Shown here one piece after another: positions 1 to 10,561 of a DNA stretch of 64,000 nt; the stretch's first letter is position 1, and every line of letters starts with the position of its first letter. Where the stretch lies: positions 125,581,937 to 125,645,936 of the forward strand of contig OZ020592.1 in assembly GCA_963971535.1 (NCBI GenBank), given 5' to 3'. The notes under the pieces are model-generated. The model was not told the DNA's origin, ran no database searches, and saw only the letters and a program-made list of their open reading frames with translations. Made by a program: the position numbers and the translations under genes. The stretch is from Notolepis coatsorum (Eukaryota; Chordata; Actinopteri; Aulopiformes; Paralepididae).

Positions 1-397
1 AATTATGGCTATGTGTCTAGTCTAGTCTAGTATATATATAGTCGTAACAGTGTTTATTATTGCGAGTCCTAACAGTGTTTATTATTTCATAACTGTATGG
101 GCTTTGTTTATACATGTACAGTGACGAGTGAATCTACCGTTGGTTGTTAAAAACGCGAAACATAATAATCAGTCAGCAGCGCTCCACGCTCCACTGCTAC
201 CACAGCCCAACACAAGTGCGTTGGAACAGCAGCCCAACACTACAGAAGTTGGTTGCCCGCGCTGCCGCGCTGCCGCGCTTGCTCTTTGGATTTCATTTGG
301 GACGTGGGACGGCTGCGCTTGCCTGCGCGTGGGGGCGGGGGGGCGCGGCCAATCAGAGAAAAGCCGAACACAAGTTGGTTGCCTTTAATATTCACGC
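1..397 (-). mobile_element. Truncated end of a TIR DNA transposon (same family as 21898-23382)
   Basis: This stretch is a near-exact reverse complement of the left part of the element at 21898-23382, sharing the same terminus (…AATATTCACGC, ending at 397), the CTAGTCTAGTCTAGT run and the GC-rich middle. The other end lies outside the window. It stops about 230 bp before the mccc2 start codon, so it borders or overlaps the gene's promoter. The family is inferred only from the complete copy, which has a 9-bp target duplication and long inverted repeats. Short open frames in it are not convincing genes. Confidence 0.75.
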
Positions 398-626
398 TAC
401 CGGGAACTGAAGAAGAGGGGAGAATGGAAGACTGGCCCGATTTCCGGGTCGGTAGGTGGCGGTAAATGCCCCATTTATGGTGGCCGTCCGCCGTAAAACA
501 CCAAAAAGAAGAATTAGAAGCAATACGCCGACGGGCGTCTAGACTGCCGGAAAGCCAAAAGAAGAAGAAGACGAAGACGAAGCAGGCAGCCAGACAGACA
601 GTGGAGTTGTTGTTGTTATCGGAATC
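398..626 (+). promoter_or_regulatory. mccc2: Probable mccc2 promoter and 5' UTR
   Basis: This is unique-looking sequence between the transposon end and the mccc2 start codon. There is no TATA box. It is moderately CpG-rich, and a CCGGAA (ETS-type) core lies near 547, which fits a housekeeping mitochondrial-enzyme promoter. The purine-rich AAGAAGAAGAAGACGAAGAC run at about 559-579 probably belongs to the 5' UTR. The transcription start cannot be placed from sequence. The role is inferred from position only. Confidence 0.45.
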
Positions 627-758
627 ATGCTGAAGCATGCTGTCAGACCGTGGTTGCATCGCTGCAGACAACTATCATGGACTAAAGTCAGAAGTTACTA
701 TGCAGATCAAGTCGCCACGCTGGGTACTCAGCAGGACATTCATTCTCAGGACTACCAG
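627..758 (+). CDS. mccc2: mccc2 exon 1 (start codon and mitochondrial targeting peptide)
   Basis: First coding exon of the 3-methylcrotonyl-CoA carboxylase beta subunit, the carboxyltransferase that moves CO2 from carboxybiotin on the alpha subunit to 3-methylcrotonyl-CoA in leucine breakdown, in the mitochondrial matrix. It encodes residues 1-44. The first 25 are rich in Arg, Lys and His and lack acidic residues (MLKHAVRPWLHRCRQ…), as expected of a cleaved presequence. YYADQVATLGTQQD then matches the family's conserved start of the mature protein. The exon ends in CAG before GTGGGT, phase 0. The ATG at 627 is chosen because it opens the frame that joins to exon 2; the ATG at 637 is out of frame. 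The gene spans 627 to beyond the window. Confidence 0.93.
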
Positions 759-1259
759 GTGGGTTTAGCTAACAGCTAATGTTAGCAGCTAATGTGTTGC
801 TAGCTAACGTTAGCCTGCTATACAGAATGTTACTGTTAGCAGCTAATGTGTTGGTAGCTAACGTTAGCCTGCTATACAGAACGATACTGTTAGCAGCTAA
901 TGTGTTGCTAGTTCAGTTAGTGAACTATGCTATGGTTTTCAGCTAAGTTAGCTAACATCTAGCCAGACAAGAGACACCACCTCTGGGAGGTCAACACCTC
1001 CTCATCACCGCCGGGCCTTATTTTCGCAGACGTTGTTTTGATCCACTTTTGGTGTGTTCGCTATCTAGCTAGGATACCGTACATTCTACCTTTTTTGAAA
1101 GTTAGCTTGTAGCTCATTGCTAGTACTACTATGGTCACATCATCAGCAGTGAAGTGGACGTAGTGCAGCTGCAGATGTCCTTGGCGACAGACCGGTTAAC
1201 TTAGATAAGCAGGGACACATCAACCTACATTTAAAGTACATTACAGGACGTTCCTGATT
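759..1259. other. Start of intron 1, with a 54-bp tandem repeat
   Basis: From 781 to about 930 a unit of about 54 bp beginning GTTAGCAGCTAATGTGTTG repeats about 2.7 times (starts at 781, 835 and 889). The units contain the palindrome GCTAACGTTAGC, a motif scattered through this window. The array is close to the exon 1 donor but does not include it, unlike the arrays at exons 4 and 5. The remaining bases to 1259 show no gene or recognisable repeat. Confidence 0.7.
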
Positions 1260-1408
1260 AATTGAAAATGGGGGACCCCGATGTAAACAAGACGAAAGTC
1301 TTTCTCTGGTCTGCATCCCCTTAACAATTGTGTGTATTGAGCTGTACTGTATTGTACCCATTCTGCAATCTGTTAATAAAGTTTTCAATCAATCAATCAA
1401 TCAATCAA
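1260..1408 (+). mobile_element. 5'-truncated LINE 3' end
   Basis: This is almost identical to the 3' terminus of the LINE at 49590-54065 (compare 53925-54064). It runs from AATTGAAAATGGGGGACC to TTAATAAAGTTTTC and ends in an AATC tandem tail. A severely 5'-truncated copy with a short tandem tail is typical of L2/CR1-type LINE insertions. No coding part remains. Confidence 0.85.
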
Positions 1409-1446
1409 ACGTCAAACCAGTGGTGGAAAGAAGTATTTTTTAGTAA

Positions 1447-1835
1447 AAATAACATTTAATCAGAGCAGCATGACTGGACCACATACCACTTTAACATAAC
1501 ATTTAATCAGAGCAGCAGCATAACTGGACCACGTACCACTTTAACATAACCTTTAATCAGAGCAGCATAACTGGACCACATACCACTTTAACATAACCTT
1601 TAATCAGAGTAGCATAACTGGACCACATACCACTTTAACACAACCTTTAATCAGAGCAGCATAACTGGACCACATACCCCTTTAACATAACCTTTAATCA
1701 GAGTAGCATAACTGGACCACATACCACTTTAACATAACCTTTAATCAGACTAGCATAACTGGACCACATACCACTTTAACATAACCTTTAATCAGAGTAG
1801 CATAACTGGACCACATACATACCACTTTAACATAT
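1447..1835. repeat. About 47-bp minisatellite, about 8 copies
   Basis: The tandem unit contains CATAACTGGACCACATACC followed by ACTTTAACATAACCTTTAATC. It repeats every 46-50 bp with small changes such as GAGCAGCA versus GAGTAGCA. It lies inside the CAGTGGTGG-ended element. Confidence 0.9.
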
Positions 1836-1867
1836 ACTTTAGAGGTCAATGGATGAATGCTCCCAAG

Positions 1868-2090
1868 CACTGGAATTCAAGATTCAAGAGTTTTATTTGT
1901 CGCATACATATACACAAGACATGCAGTGAAATGTAGTTGGCCATGCACGCCTGGATTGTACAATTAAATACAAACAATAAAAGAAAAAATTGACATGATA
2001 AAAAAGTTATGAGAATAAAATACAGTATTAAACGTAACAAGTAATACTATACAAATATACAGAATATAAATACAAATTACCTTTCTTTTG
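1868..2090 (-). mobile_element. Probable LINE/SINE 3' end remnant
   Basis: It begins GATTCAAGATTCAAGAGTTT and continues TATTTGTCGCATACATATAC, then becomes A/T rich. This resembles the reversed 3' end of fish LINEs or SINEs that carry a short direct repeat at the terminus. No coding sequence is visible and the family is not assigned. Confidence 0.4.
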
Positions 2091-2479
2091 TAGTGTATTA
2101 TGTCTACAAACATAATGTACATACATTATGTCTTCAACGTCATGTAGAATGCACACTTTTACTTTAGATACTTAAGTACATTCAACAGCAAATACTTCCA
2201 CTTTTACTTAAGTAGAATTTGAATGGAGGACTTTTACTTTTACCAGACTACTCATTTATCTGGGTATTTATATTTCTTCTTGAGTAAAGGACATTTCTGT
2301 GTACTTCTTCCACCACTGGTCATAACCTCGGATCACTCTGTACTCTCAGGCTGCTACTTCAGTTCAACAGCTTGGTAACAGCTGGTTGCAGGGCAGTGAC
2401 GAGTGTGTCATCTAGGTTAAAGACCAGAGCAACGGGCTGTAGAGGGGAATGCCAAGTTCAAAGAAACATTCAAAAAAAT

Positions 2480-3320
2480 TAGGGCTGTTAAAATGAATGC
2501 TTTAACTTTGGAGATTAATTTAAATTATTTAAAGCATTAAAATAAATTAATCTAGATTAATCTATGGAGTGAAAAATCTTCAACATTCTGAACTTTCAGC
2601 AGTATATTTGCTTGTTCGGATATAAGAAAGCGGTCTAGCTGAGGTTTTGTTGAACATTTGTATTTCACAGGAGAGAAACTATTAAAAGAAAGCTATTAAA
2701 CTGTTTGAATCCAGCTCACAGCTCCGGGGTTGTCACCAGCTTGGCTGGCCGTTCACACTAATACAATTGGCAGTATTAGAGGGTGGGAGAAGCTGGCGGG
2801 GTGGGTCCGGGTCGTTGTAAACAGCGACTCCTACAGTTCGGTCGGGGCGCCTGCTAAGCGCGGATAGGATCTAAGTGGGATAGTGTGATCCTTCCACACG
2901 CTACGCCCTCTCAGTGAGAATCCGCGCTGCCAGGTGAAAAGAAGCGATTGATTGGCTGGACGTGTGTCGGAGGAAGCACGTGGTAGCCTCCACTCTCCCA
3001 GACCGACTGTGGGGGGGTAAGTGCGCAGCGAGCAGATTGGGAATTGGCATAACGACTAACATTGGGATGGGAGAAAATCGGAGGAAAAAGGATAAAAAAA
3101 TAAAATAAAATAAAAGCTATTAAAATAGTCTTTGAATCTAAATATACTTTCTTTGTGTTGATTTTACATTAATTACACGATTTTACTCAAGTAAATATCT
3201 GTTACAAGCTTCGGTCTTAAGTAGAAAAATGCTATTTTTAATCTAGATTCATCTAGATTAATTACAGAAAATTGTGAGATTAATTAGTTAATTCTTTTTA
3301 ATCTATTGATGACGGCACTA
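2480..3320. mobile_element. Degenerate hAT-like MITE
   Basis: The left end is TAGGGCTGTTAAAATGA. The right end GACGGCACTA is a decayed inverted match. The flanks are A-rich (AAAAAAAT before, AAAAAATC after), compatible with an 8-bp duplication. The interior is AT-rich with TTAATCTAGATTAATCT palindromes near both ends. A SINE (2701-3112) is inserted in it. Confidence 0.55.
2701..3112 (+). mobile_element. tRNA-derived SINE, 5'-truncated
   Basis: This is homologous over its length to the fuller SINE at 28760-29237. It shares the B-box-like start TGTTTGAATCCAGCTC, the block AGCGACTCCTACAG…GGTCGG, the later AGGTGAAAAGA, and the 3' end TTGGGATGGGAGAAAAT plus an A-rich tail. It is flanked by an 11-12-bp duplication (AAAGCTATTAAA at about 2689-2700 and 3113-3124). 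The A-box half of the tRNA head is missing. Confidence 0.8.
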
Positions 3321-3338
3321 AAAAAATCAAACCATGTT

Positions 3339-3665
3339 CAAGTTCAAGTTTCCTTTATTGCCACACAACCAGGTTGGTGGTATTCTTGATCGGTACAGGG
3401 CCAGGGTGGATACATAATACAGTACAACATGACACAATAAATACATAAATACAGCACAGCACAACACAGCACAACACAGCACAACATAAACACACAGAAG
3501 AATCTAGTCCATCGGTCAGGAGCTTGGTTAGTTAGTGTGGGGGCGGAAGGGGGAGAGGGGGGCCAAGGGAGTTCAGGGTCCGAATGGCGGTGGGGAAGAA
3601 GCTGTCCTTGAAGCGGGTGGTTTTTGAGAGGATGGACTTAAAGCGCCTACATGAGGGCATGTTTC
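3339..3665 (-). pseudogene. CR1/Rex-type LINE 3' fragment
   Basis: On the minus strand the part up to about 3665 encodes a LINE C-terminal motif (…KDSFFPTAIRTLNSLGPP). This is followed by a C/A-rich 3' UTR ending at TTCAAGTTTCCTTTATTGCC on the + strand. The motif corresponds to QSFIPAAIRLHN of the larger LINE at 48290-60560, but the 3' ends differ, so it is a related family. It is 5'-truncated and non-functional. Confidence 0.65.
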
Positions 3666-3782
3666 AAAGCTGCTGGCTCAACATTGACATCTACTGGCAG
3701 AAGATGTCAATGCAGCCATTCGTTATAAGTGTGTTGAAGGTTCAATCTCTTTTCCCAAACCCAAGCCCTAGATCATTAATAC
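3666..3782. other. Short unassigned intronic stretch
   Basis: No reading frame, repeat or regulatory signal could be recognised here. Confidence 0.5.
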
Positions 3783-4386
3783 ATAGTTATATTATCGTAT
3801 AGCTTACGCTCTGCACTCTAGTGGAACCTAGGGCTGGGCGATATGGCCAAAAACGTTATCGCGATAAAATTATAAAATTATTTTCATATAACTCGATATC
3901 GATAATTATCGTCGATATAATGTCTGTCAAGTTTAATTAACTTATTATGCCCGGCGCCGATGGACGGGCTATTAATAGACTTGTTTTGCTGCTGTGAATG
4001 TCTCGAGAGTCGAGTTGATGTCGTCATCAGTCCGCGCACGTTAGCAGTTAGCCAAAGCAAGCGGAGTATCTCATGACAATGTACTAAATATGACCCTAAA
4101 ATACTCTGTTCCGCCCCAATACATTGCAATGACGTCCACCGTATACCCCACACTACTATAACAGTTACCCTCAGAATTCAAAACACACACCAACTCGGCA
4201 GGTAACCTGTAAAATAGCGCCGTGCAAGCTAATTAGCCCTAGCCAGCCTCGTTTCCGAGCGGTGTATTCCATGACAATGTACTAAATATTACCATAAAAT
4301 ACTCTGTTCCGCCCCAATACATTGCAACGACGTCCACCGTATACCCCACACTACTATAACAGTTACCCTCAGAATTCAAAACACAC

Positions 4387-5625
4387 CATAACACACCAAA
4401 ACCACCTCGCATAAAAAGATCCACCGCACAGAGAAATAAAGCAGACGGTGGCATGGCAGTCCCAGACTTTTTACAATATTTTAAGGCCTTCACTTTAAGA
4501 CCAGTGAAGATATGGTCTGACCCCCAGGCTTTGGTATCTTGGAGAGAATTAGAAGAAAACATGGTAGCCCCACAGAGACTGGAAGACATAGCACACACTA
4601 AAATTTCAATCAAGCACTGTGAGCGAGAATTTGGCCCAATAATTACCCATACAATCAGAACATGGCGGGAAACACAAAAGAAATATCCTAACCCTCAAGA
4701 ATGGCATAATCACACTCCCATATTCAATAACAATGCACTCCTAATGGGAAAACGACCTATAAGATTCCCTATATGGGAAGAGAAAGGCATACACTCATTA
4801 GGGGATATTTTTAATAACAAGGGCCTCTGTAGTTATGTCGAAATATGCATAAAGTTTAACCTCACCGAGTCCACATGGCTTTTTTACATACAGTTACGAC
4901 TTTGTATGAAATCTCACGGTGTTCCATTACTCGTACCAATTGAACACTACAGATACCACAAATTTTTCTATGAAAGAGATACATTGGGAGGTTTTGTATC
5001 AAGTTTTTATTATCAATTACTAACGTCCTCGTATGAAACCCTTCAAATAGACACTGTCTGGAGGAGGGATATACCAGACCTGGAATATGACTTTGATTGG
5101 CAAGGAGCCTGGGAAAATGTCCGACTTACATCAAGGAACCCGGATCAACAAATCAATCTGAACTATATTCACAGGACATACTTGACTCCTATAAGGCTGT
5201 GCAAAATGGGGCTTATACAAGACTCCAAATGCTCCCAATGTACAAATGGGAACGAAGGAACATTTATGCACATGTATTGGGACTGCCCACCAGTTAAGGC
5301 ATTCTGGAAAGATGTGTCCCAACAATTATCAACACTCGTATTTTGGAATATACCTGTACACCCCGCGGTATTACTATTGAATGATGTTTTTGAGTTTGCA
5401 GTGAATCCACAACTAAAAAGATTGGTTTTATCGGGTATCACAGTAGCTAAAAAACTGATCGCATCACGTTGGTTTCAACCGGAAAAAATGTGCCGAAAAG
5501 TGTGGTTTCTTACATATCTTGATGTGATATATCAAGAAATATCTACAGCAAGAATTCTTGGGATCAATGAATCCAAAATGTCAATGTGGTTAGAAGTGGT
5601 GGAGAGAATAAAAGCTAGCTTATAA
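4387..5625 (+). pseudogene. L1/Tx1-like ORF2 C-terminal fragment
   Basis: An open frame of about 412 codons starts in mid-ORF at the truncation point; the first ATG is at 4453. It carries features of the L1-type ORF2 C-terminus: GGMAVPDFLQYFKA, a thumb/linker region, and a cysteine-histidine knuckle (CSQC…GTFMHMYWDCPPVKAFW, residues about 257-290 from that ATG). The endonuclease and catalytic RT motifs are absent, so it cannot act alone. The frame is intact to its stop, suggesting a fairly recent insertion. Confidence 0.85.
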
Positions 5626-5952
5626 TGGTGGTGTCTGGTTAGGACTCGGAGTGAGGGATAATGGAGGTACGATCTGGGAGGGGGGGGGTTTGAGCTGGAG
5701 CATATGTGTGTAGGGTTTTAGAAAATAGGTATTAGGGGTATATTATATACTAACATTTATATAATTGTAATTTCGTTGGATATACACTGTATACGGCTAA
5801 AATGTTATTATAGACTATTTTTGTTTTATCCTGTTTCTGTACTTGCATATATTATAACCACCTTTACTGAAAGTTTCATTATGCATTGTGTGTTGAGTAC
5901 TGACTTTTAATAACTTTTTGTTCTGCAATAATAAAAAAAATATAAAAAAAAA
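4387..5952 (+). mobile_element. 5'-truncated L1-type LINE with 16-bp target duplication
   Basis: It is flanked by AGAATTCAAAACACAC at 4371-4386 and 5953-5968, and ends in an A-rich tail (about 5928-5952). This is the signature of target-primed reverse transcription into the surrounding hAT. It contains the C-terminal part of ORF2 (4387-5625) and a 3' UTR with a run of G at about 5681-5689. Confidence 0.9.
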
Positions 5953-6240
5953 AGAATTCAAAACACACACCAACTCGGCAGGTAAACTGTAAAATAGCGC
6001 CGTGCAAGCTAATTAGCCCTAGCCAGCCTTGTTTACTGAGTCCTACCAACGCGCCTCCTTCCGGGTCTCCTTCGCTCTCGGCCATCTCCTTCACTGATTG
6101 GTTGTTAGTGCGTGTGCTCATATCCAAGCTTGGAAAATCGATATATTGAAACTTTGCGACCACGTTTCATGTTTATTTCGAAGAAATAATTTATCGCGAT
6201 AGTTATCGTTATCGTTTTATCGCCCAGCCCTAGTGGAACC

Positions 6241-7779
6241 ACACCCCTTATCAATCTAATACTGAATAATTTTCTCCACATGTACACACCCATCCGCCTG
6301 GCCACACCCACATCCGCTCCTCTACATAAGCGGGGTCATGGCCATACTAACAGCTCCTTTCCTATTTTCACCACCGAAAAGTGACTGTATACACTACTTT
6401 AGTTTAATGCCGAAATAGTTATTGGAAAGGAGTTACGTTATTGGAGAAAAGGAGCTGCGTTGACATTATATCTTTGTTTTCTCTCTCACTATTTTTCGAG
6501 GAAATACAGCGATAATGTCTTCGCCACCGGCGGAGTGTCTAGAAGATAATGATCATTCTGACCCTCACCCGCGCTTCGCATTAGGGGCTTGCATCGCTGA
6601 GCAATCCCCGCCGGCATTGCCTCCGGCTCTGTAGCTGGACACTTTGCTTGGGAGGCGATCGGCCGTGTGGGGGCTGACGGCCTCTCTGGGCGGGTGATGT
6701 TTTTGCGATGCGGGCGCCAGGTGTGTCGGTTGTGGGGGGAACAACTACACAGCTTACGAAGGTCGGCTCCAGGCTAGGATCTTTTTCGCTGCCCCTTAGC
6801 GGCGTGGAGGGGGTTCTAGTTTGATGCCCCACGATAACATTAGCTCCTCCTCAAGTAAGAGCTTTGTTTTCCTGGGACCGTGATTCCGAATCTGCGGTTC
6901 AATTCCCCGGGTCTCTGGACAAACGGATACCCACTGTCGCTGTGCTGGCCCCGCTTTTCAAGATGAAAAACACCCGGCGCGAGGGAGGTGAGCTTGGTGT
7001 TCGTTATGACAATATCTCCATGCTCAGGTCGGCTATAGCCCGCGAGGGGCTTGTTGCCGACACCGCTGGACATGTGTTGCCTTTTAATATAATAAGAAGA
7101 AGAAAATACAGCGGCTGTCGGAAGTGTTGGCCTGTATTGCTTTTCTCACGTTGTACAGTTTTCAGTAGTAGCCGCTTAGCTTGCTTCTGCGTGAGCTAGC
7201 GATAGCCGGTTTGAGCTAACTGTTAGCTACGACGTTAGCTGCCGGCTGCGCTCGGCTGGGAACGTTAGCTTGATGCTATCAGTTAGCCTAGAGTTAGCTG
7301 TTTAGCTTGTGCTACAACCATTGGCGTAGCCGTGAGAATAGCAGGCCCTGGCACTCTGACTATCACGTCATCTTTGGCAGAAGATGTTGTCGGGCCTGCG
7401 CCATGACCGGCTGCGGGAGGGGGGCATCACGCCGGAGCTAGGCTCCGGCCATTGCTTCTTCTGGCCTAGCCAGCGAGAGGCCTTCATCGACGTGGTGGAC
7501 CAACCTGTGTTGAGGCCTTTCGTCCTGCGTTCCTTGGTGCAGGTAAGATGTCCAATGGACATTACCCCACTCTTCCTTCCCCTCCCGAATGATTTTGTTA
7601 ATAACGATGTCTTTGTCTACAAAACATATGTTACTTCACTACATTTGGAGATACGACGTGTGCTGTGTGAGAATTGTCTTGGTCGCTTTGTATAGCTTGG
7701 GTTAGCGTTGGCCAAGGCTTGTGCCTTTCTCTCTACCTAGGATGTTTTTTACGTGAGTAAAAATGAACTGGGTTTTTTG
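6241..7779. other. Body of the inverted-end element, with exon-like open stretches
   Basis: This is the interior of the composite element. A short frame starts at 6514 (MSSPPAECLEDNDHSD) and soon meets a stop. Another at 7384 (MLSGLRHDRLREGG…) reads to CAG before GTAAGATG at 7543, looking like an exon end. Neither was recognised. From 7195 to 7330 there are many GCTAACGTTAGC-like palindromes. These could be decayed element genes or captured host sequence. Confidence 0.35.
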
Positions 7780-8617
7780 TAGGGATGCACGATAATTATC
7801 GGGCCGATATCAGCAATTATGACGTCATCCCGATAAACTCGATAACGTTATTGATAGCTCCGATAACATATAATACATTTTTTGGTTAAAAGAAATCCGG
7901 TGTGGGTGGATTTGGATGAAGGGCGCTTGTTTTTATTATAGCCTCCTCCCGTTTTGCCAGTACTGTGGTAAAACTGATAGCGTGTGGTTTAGGAACAGGG
8001 AGTTTTTCACAAATCCAGCGCTCCCTTTCTTGGTTACATTCGGAGACAGACAGTCGATCTGCCAATTACGTCCCACGGCTTGCACCCACCTCTTCTTCTT
8101 ACCACCAATCAGAAGCTCTCGTTCGTTTATTTACCTCCGGATTGTCAGCCATTACTCTACTCGGAGCTAACGTTATCTCCCCGCCAGCCACATTGACAAG
8201 TACCAGCGCTTATACATTACTGGCAAATGTCTTGTTGCACTTGTGGCAACGAGCGTTGTCAGCATCGACTTTAGTAAAATAGACCCAGACTTTTGAACAT
8301 TTCGTTCTGTCCGCCATTATGAGAGCAGAGCGGTCTGTACTCTGCAGCGCAGCACCCGTGTCTGTGTGTGTGTGTGAGTGAGTGAGTGAGTGTGTGTGTG
8401 GGAGGGGAAGAGAGGAGAGAGCACAGCAGGCAGAGAGCACAGAGCTCCCCGCGCAGGCAGAGACACAGGCAGGAGAGATATAGACAACTGCCAACAAGAT
8501 TAGTTTGCAACGTTTAAATTCCTAAAAAAAAAACTCCATAATTTCTCGAGTACCGATAGCAGTACCGATGACGTCGGAGCTTATAAATACTACTAAAAAA
8601 ATATATATATATTGATA

Positions 8618-8648
<31 letters not shown>

Positions 8649-8755
8649 CAGTTAAAAAAAATATTATAATACAATAAATATCGGTTATCGGTATCTGCTT
8701 GAGGAGCATAAAGTTATCGGTATCGGTGTCAAAAAATCAATATCGTGCATCCCTA
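7780..8755. mobile_element. hAT element with TAGGGATGCACGATA ends
   Basis: The termini are TAGGGATGCACGATAATTAT and …AATATCGTGCATCCCTA. They are flanked by a perfect 8-bp duplication, GTTTTTTG at 7772-7779 and 8756-8763. It retains part of a transposase BED finger on the minus strand (8210-8317). A TG/GAGT microsatellite lies at about 8361-8400 and AT-rich runs at 8590-8670. Confidence 0.9.
8210..8317 (-). pseudogene. hAT transposase BED zinc-finger remnant
   Basis: The minus strand encodes MADRTKCSKVWVYFTKVDAD… followed by CHKCNKTFASN. This is the N-terminus of a hAT/ZBED-type transposase, with the BED finger's W/Y-F lead and CxxC pair. The downstream HxxxH half and the catalytic domain are missing. 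It is a decayed fragment. Confidence 0.75.
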
Positions 8756-9030
8756 GTTTTTTGTTGTATGATGAGAAGTTGTGTGTCTTCATGTAACGTT
8801 TTTAGACAACGTGGCTGAGCCCACAACTGGCTGGGTTACCCTACAATGCTGTGCATAGTGGCATATGATCGAGGGCTGAGTCCCTCTCTTAGCTTGTTAT
8901 CCTTACTTGAGGGTAATGATGAAAATAACAAGTGGCAAGTTTTTTTCACACATGAGCAGAGCTGTGGGAAACCTGTTCAAACAAGGTCTTCGGCTGTGCT
9001 GGCGCGCATGATGTAAAGCTTACTCTACAC

Positions 9031-10553
9031 TAGGGGTGCACCGATATGAAAATTGGCCACCAATACCGATACCGATTGTTCAACTAACACAATCGGCCGA
9101 TACCGATACCGATACTTGTGGCAAAAAATAAGTATTTGTAATTCTTTTTTATATTTTGTTTAATTTTTTTTAATTTTTTTTATTTTTTAATGAAACTACT
9201 GTATATTTGTATGTTTGTATTTGTAGGCCTCTTTACTTACTTAAAAAAAGGAAACATCAAGAAATATGTTTATGGTATCACTATCTCCCAGTATTGTCTG
9301 GCGGCCTGCAGAGGGATACTATTTTCTCAACCAGAGCTTTCAACCAATGCAATGGAACCATTCTGGCGGCCTGCAGCGGGATACTATTCTCTCAACCAGA
9401 GCTTTCAACCAATGCAATGGAACCATTTTGATTGACAGTCGATTCGGCCAATTACGCCACACCGCTAGCACCCACCTCCTGCTGTTCTTACCACCAATCG
9501 GCAAGCGTTTATTCATTTTCTACTTCGGGGGCATGCCGCCATTGATCTGCTTGCGAGAATGCGAGTCAAACTCAGAACCACAACAAGCTAATACGTTAGC
9601 TGCCCGGCAGTGCCCGCCGACCAGCGCGCTCCACAGGATGGCCAAACGAGACACAATGATTTTACTGCAACAAATGTTATAATAAAACAAAGCCTTTCTA
9701 TACATTTGTCTGGTTGAAAACTTTATTAACAGATTGCAGAATGGGTAGTTGGGTACGGAATGGAACCGAGCTATGAACGGCTTGCTTGCTGTCTTCGGGT
9801 AAATACTATGCTGATCATCAGCAGCTGATGTAATTGAACGTGTAACTAACTATATAACGTTAATGCCACAAAACGAATGTTTGTGTCATTTTAACAGCAG
9901 ATACTTTCTTAAATGCCATCCTCCCGACAGAGCGGTGTTGATGGGGAGCTCTGATGGGTTAGCTTGGTTGTGTTATTAGCATTGAACAGCTAACCGAAAG
10001 CTAGCGTTAACTAATGTTAAAGGTTTAGCCATAACGTTACGTTGGCTAAAGTTGGGGCTATTCATAATCCAGCAATAATGGCTGCAGACCTGCAAGCAAA
10101 GTACAGCAAGTTGGCAAAGGAGTATTCCAACGTAAATCACATTTTCACCAGTAACGTTACGTTAGTCTTCTGCCTCCCGGTAGCTCATGCTGCAACGGAA
10201 TGGAACTGAGCTATGAACGGACTCGGAGTAATGCCTTGCTGCTATGGGTAATAATAACATGCTGATGTTATTGTCCGTGTAACACTAACTATATAACGTT
10301 AATGCCACAAAACGAATGCCTTGTTAATCATAAGTAGTAACTGATGCAGTAGCTTGTGTGTGTGTGTGGGGGACGGCGGGCGCTGTGCAGGTAGGTCGCG
10401 AGTGAACTTTCTTTTTTTTGCCTTTTGACGCTACACAAATTGATGATTTATCGGCGACTGCTATCGGCACATTTGAGCTTATAGGCCGATAGCAGTCAAC
10501 AAGGCACTTATCGGCCGATACCGATACCCGACCGATATATCGGTGCACCCCTA
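9031..10553. mobile_element. hAT element with TAGGGGTGCACCGATA ends
   Basis: The ends are TAGGGGTGCACCGATATG and …ATATCGGTGCACCCCTA. They are flanked by a perfect duplication, CTCTACAC at 9023-9030 and 10554-10561. Inside, a block of about 65 bp (GGCGGCCTGCAG…CAATGGAACCATT) is duplicated at 9300-9428. A reversed LINE 3' tail is at 9716-9745. A block containing ATATAACGTTAATGCCACAA appears at about 9850 and 10300 and recurs in other hAT families. There is no transposase. Confidence 0.92.
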
Positions 10554-10561
10554 CTCTACAC

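Larger units (their letters stand above)
1418..2318. mobile_element. hAT-like non-autonomous element with CAGTGGTGG ends
   Basis: It is bounded by inverted repeats CAGTGGTGGAAAGAAGTA and TACTTCTTCCACCACTG. The flanks (CGTCAAAC, GTCATAAC) are only an imperfect 8-bp duplication. It contains no transposase frame. Inside are a tandem array (1447-1835) and a second retroelement-like tail (1868-2090). Confidence 0.7.
3829..6232. mobile_element. hAT element with TAGGGCTGGGCGATA ends
   Basis: The ends are TAGGGCTGGGCGATATGG and …TTTATCGCCCAGCCCTA. They are flanked by a perfect 8-bp duplication, GTGGAACC at 3821-3828 and 6233-6240, diagnostic of hAT insertion. It is non-autonomous, with no transposase. 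An internal segment of about 100 bp (CCGCCCCAATACATTGCAA…) occurs twice, near 4110 and 4310. An L1 fragment (4387-5952) is inserted. The same family occurs at 12790-13617 and inverted at 14483-15300. Confidence 0.9.

Noticed and set aside
6864..7199. 111-codon frame (MFSWDRDSESAVQF…) as a gene
   Set aside because: It lies in a decayed mobile element, has no recognised domain and loses complexity after codon 80.
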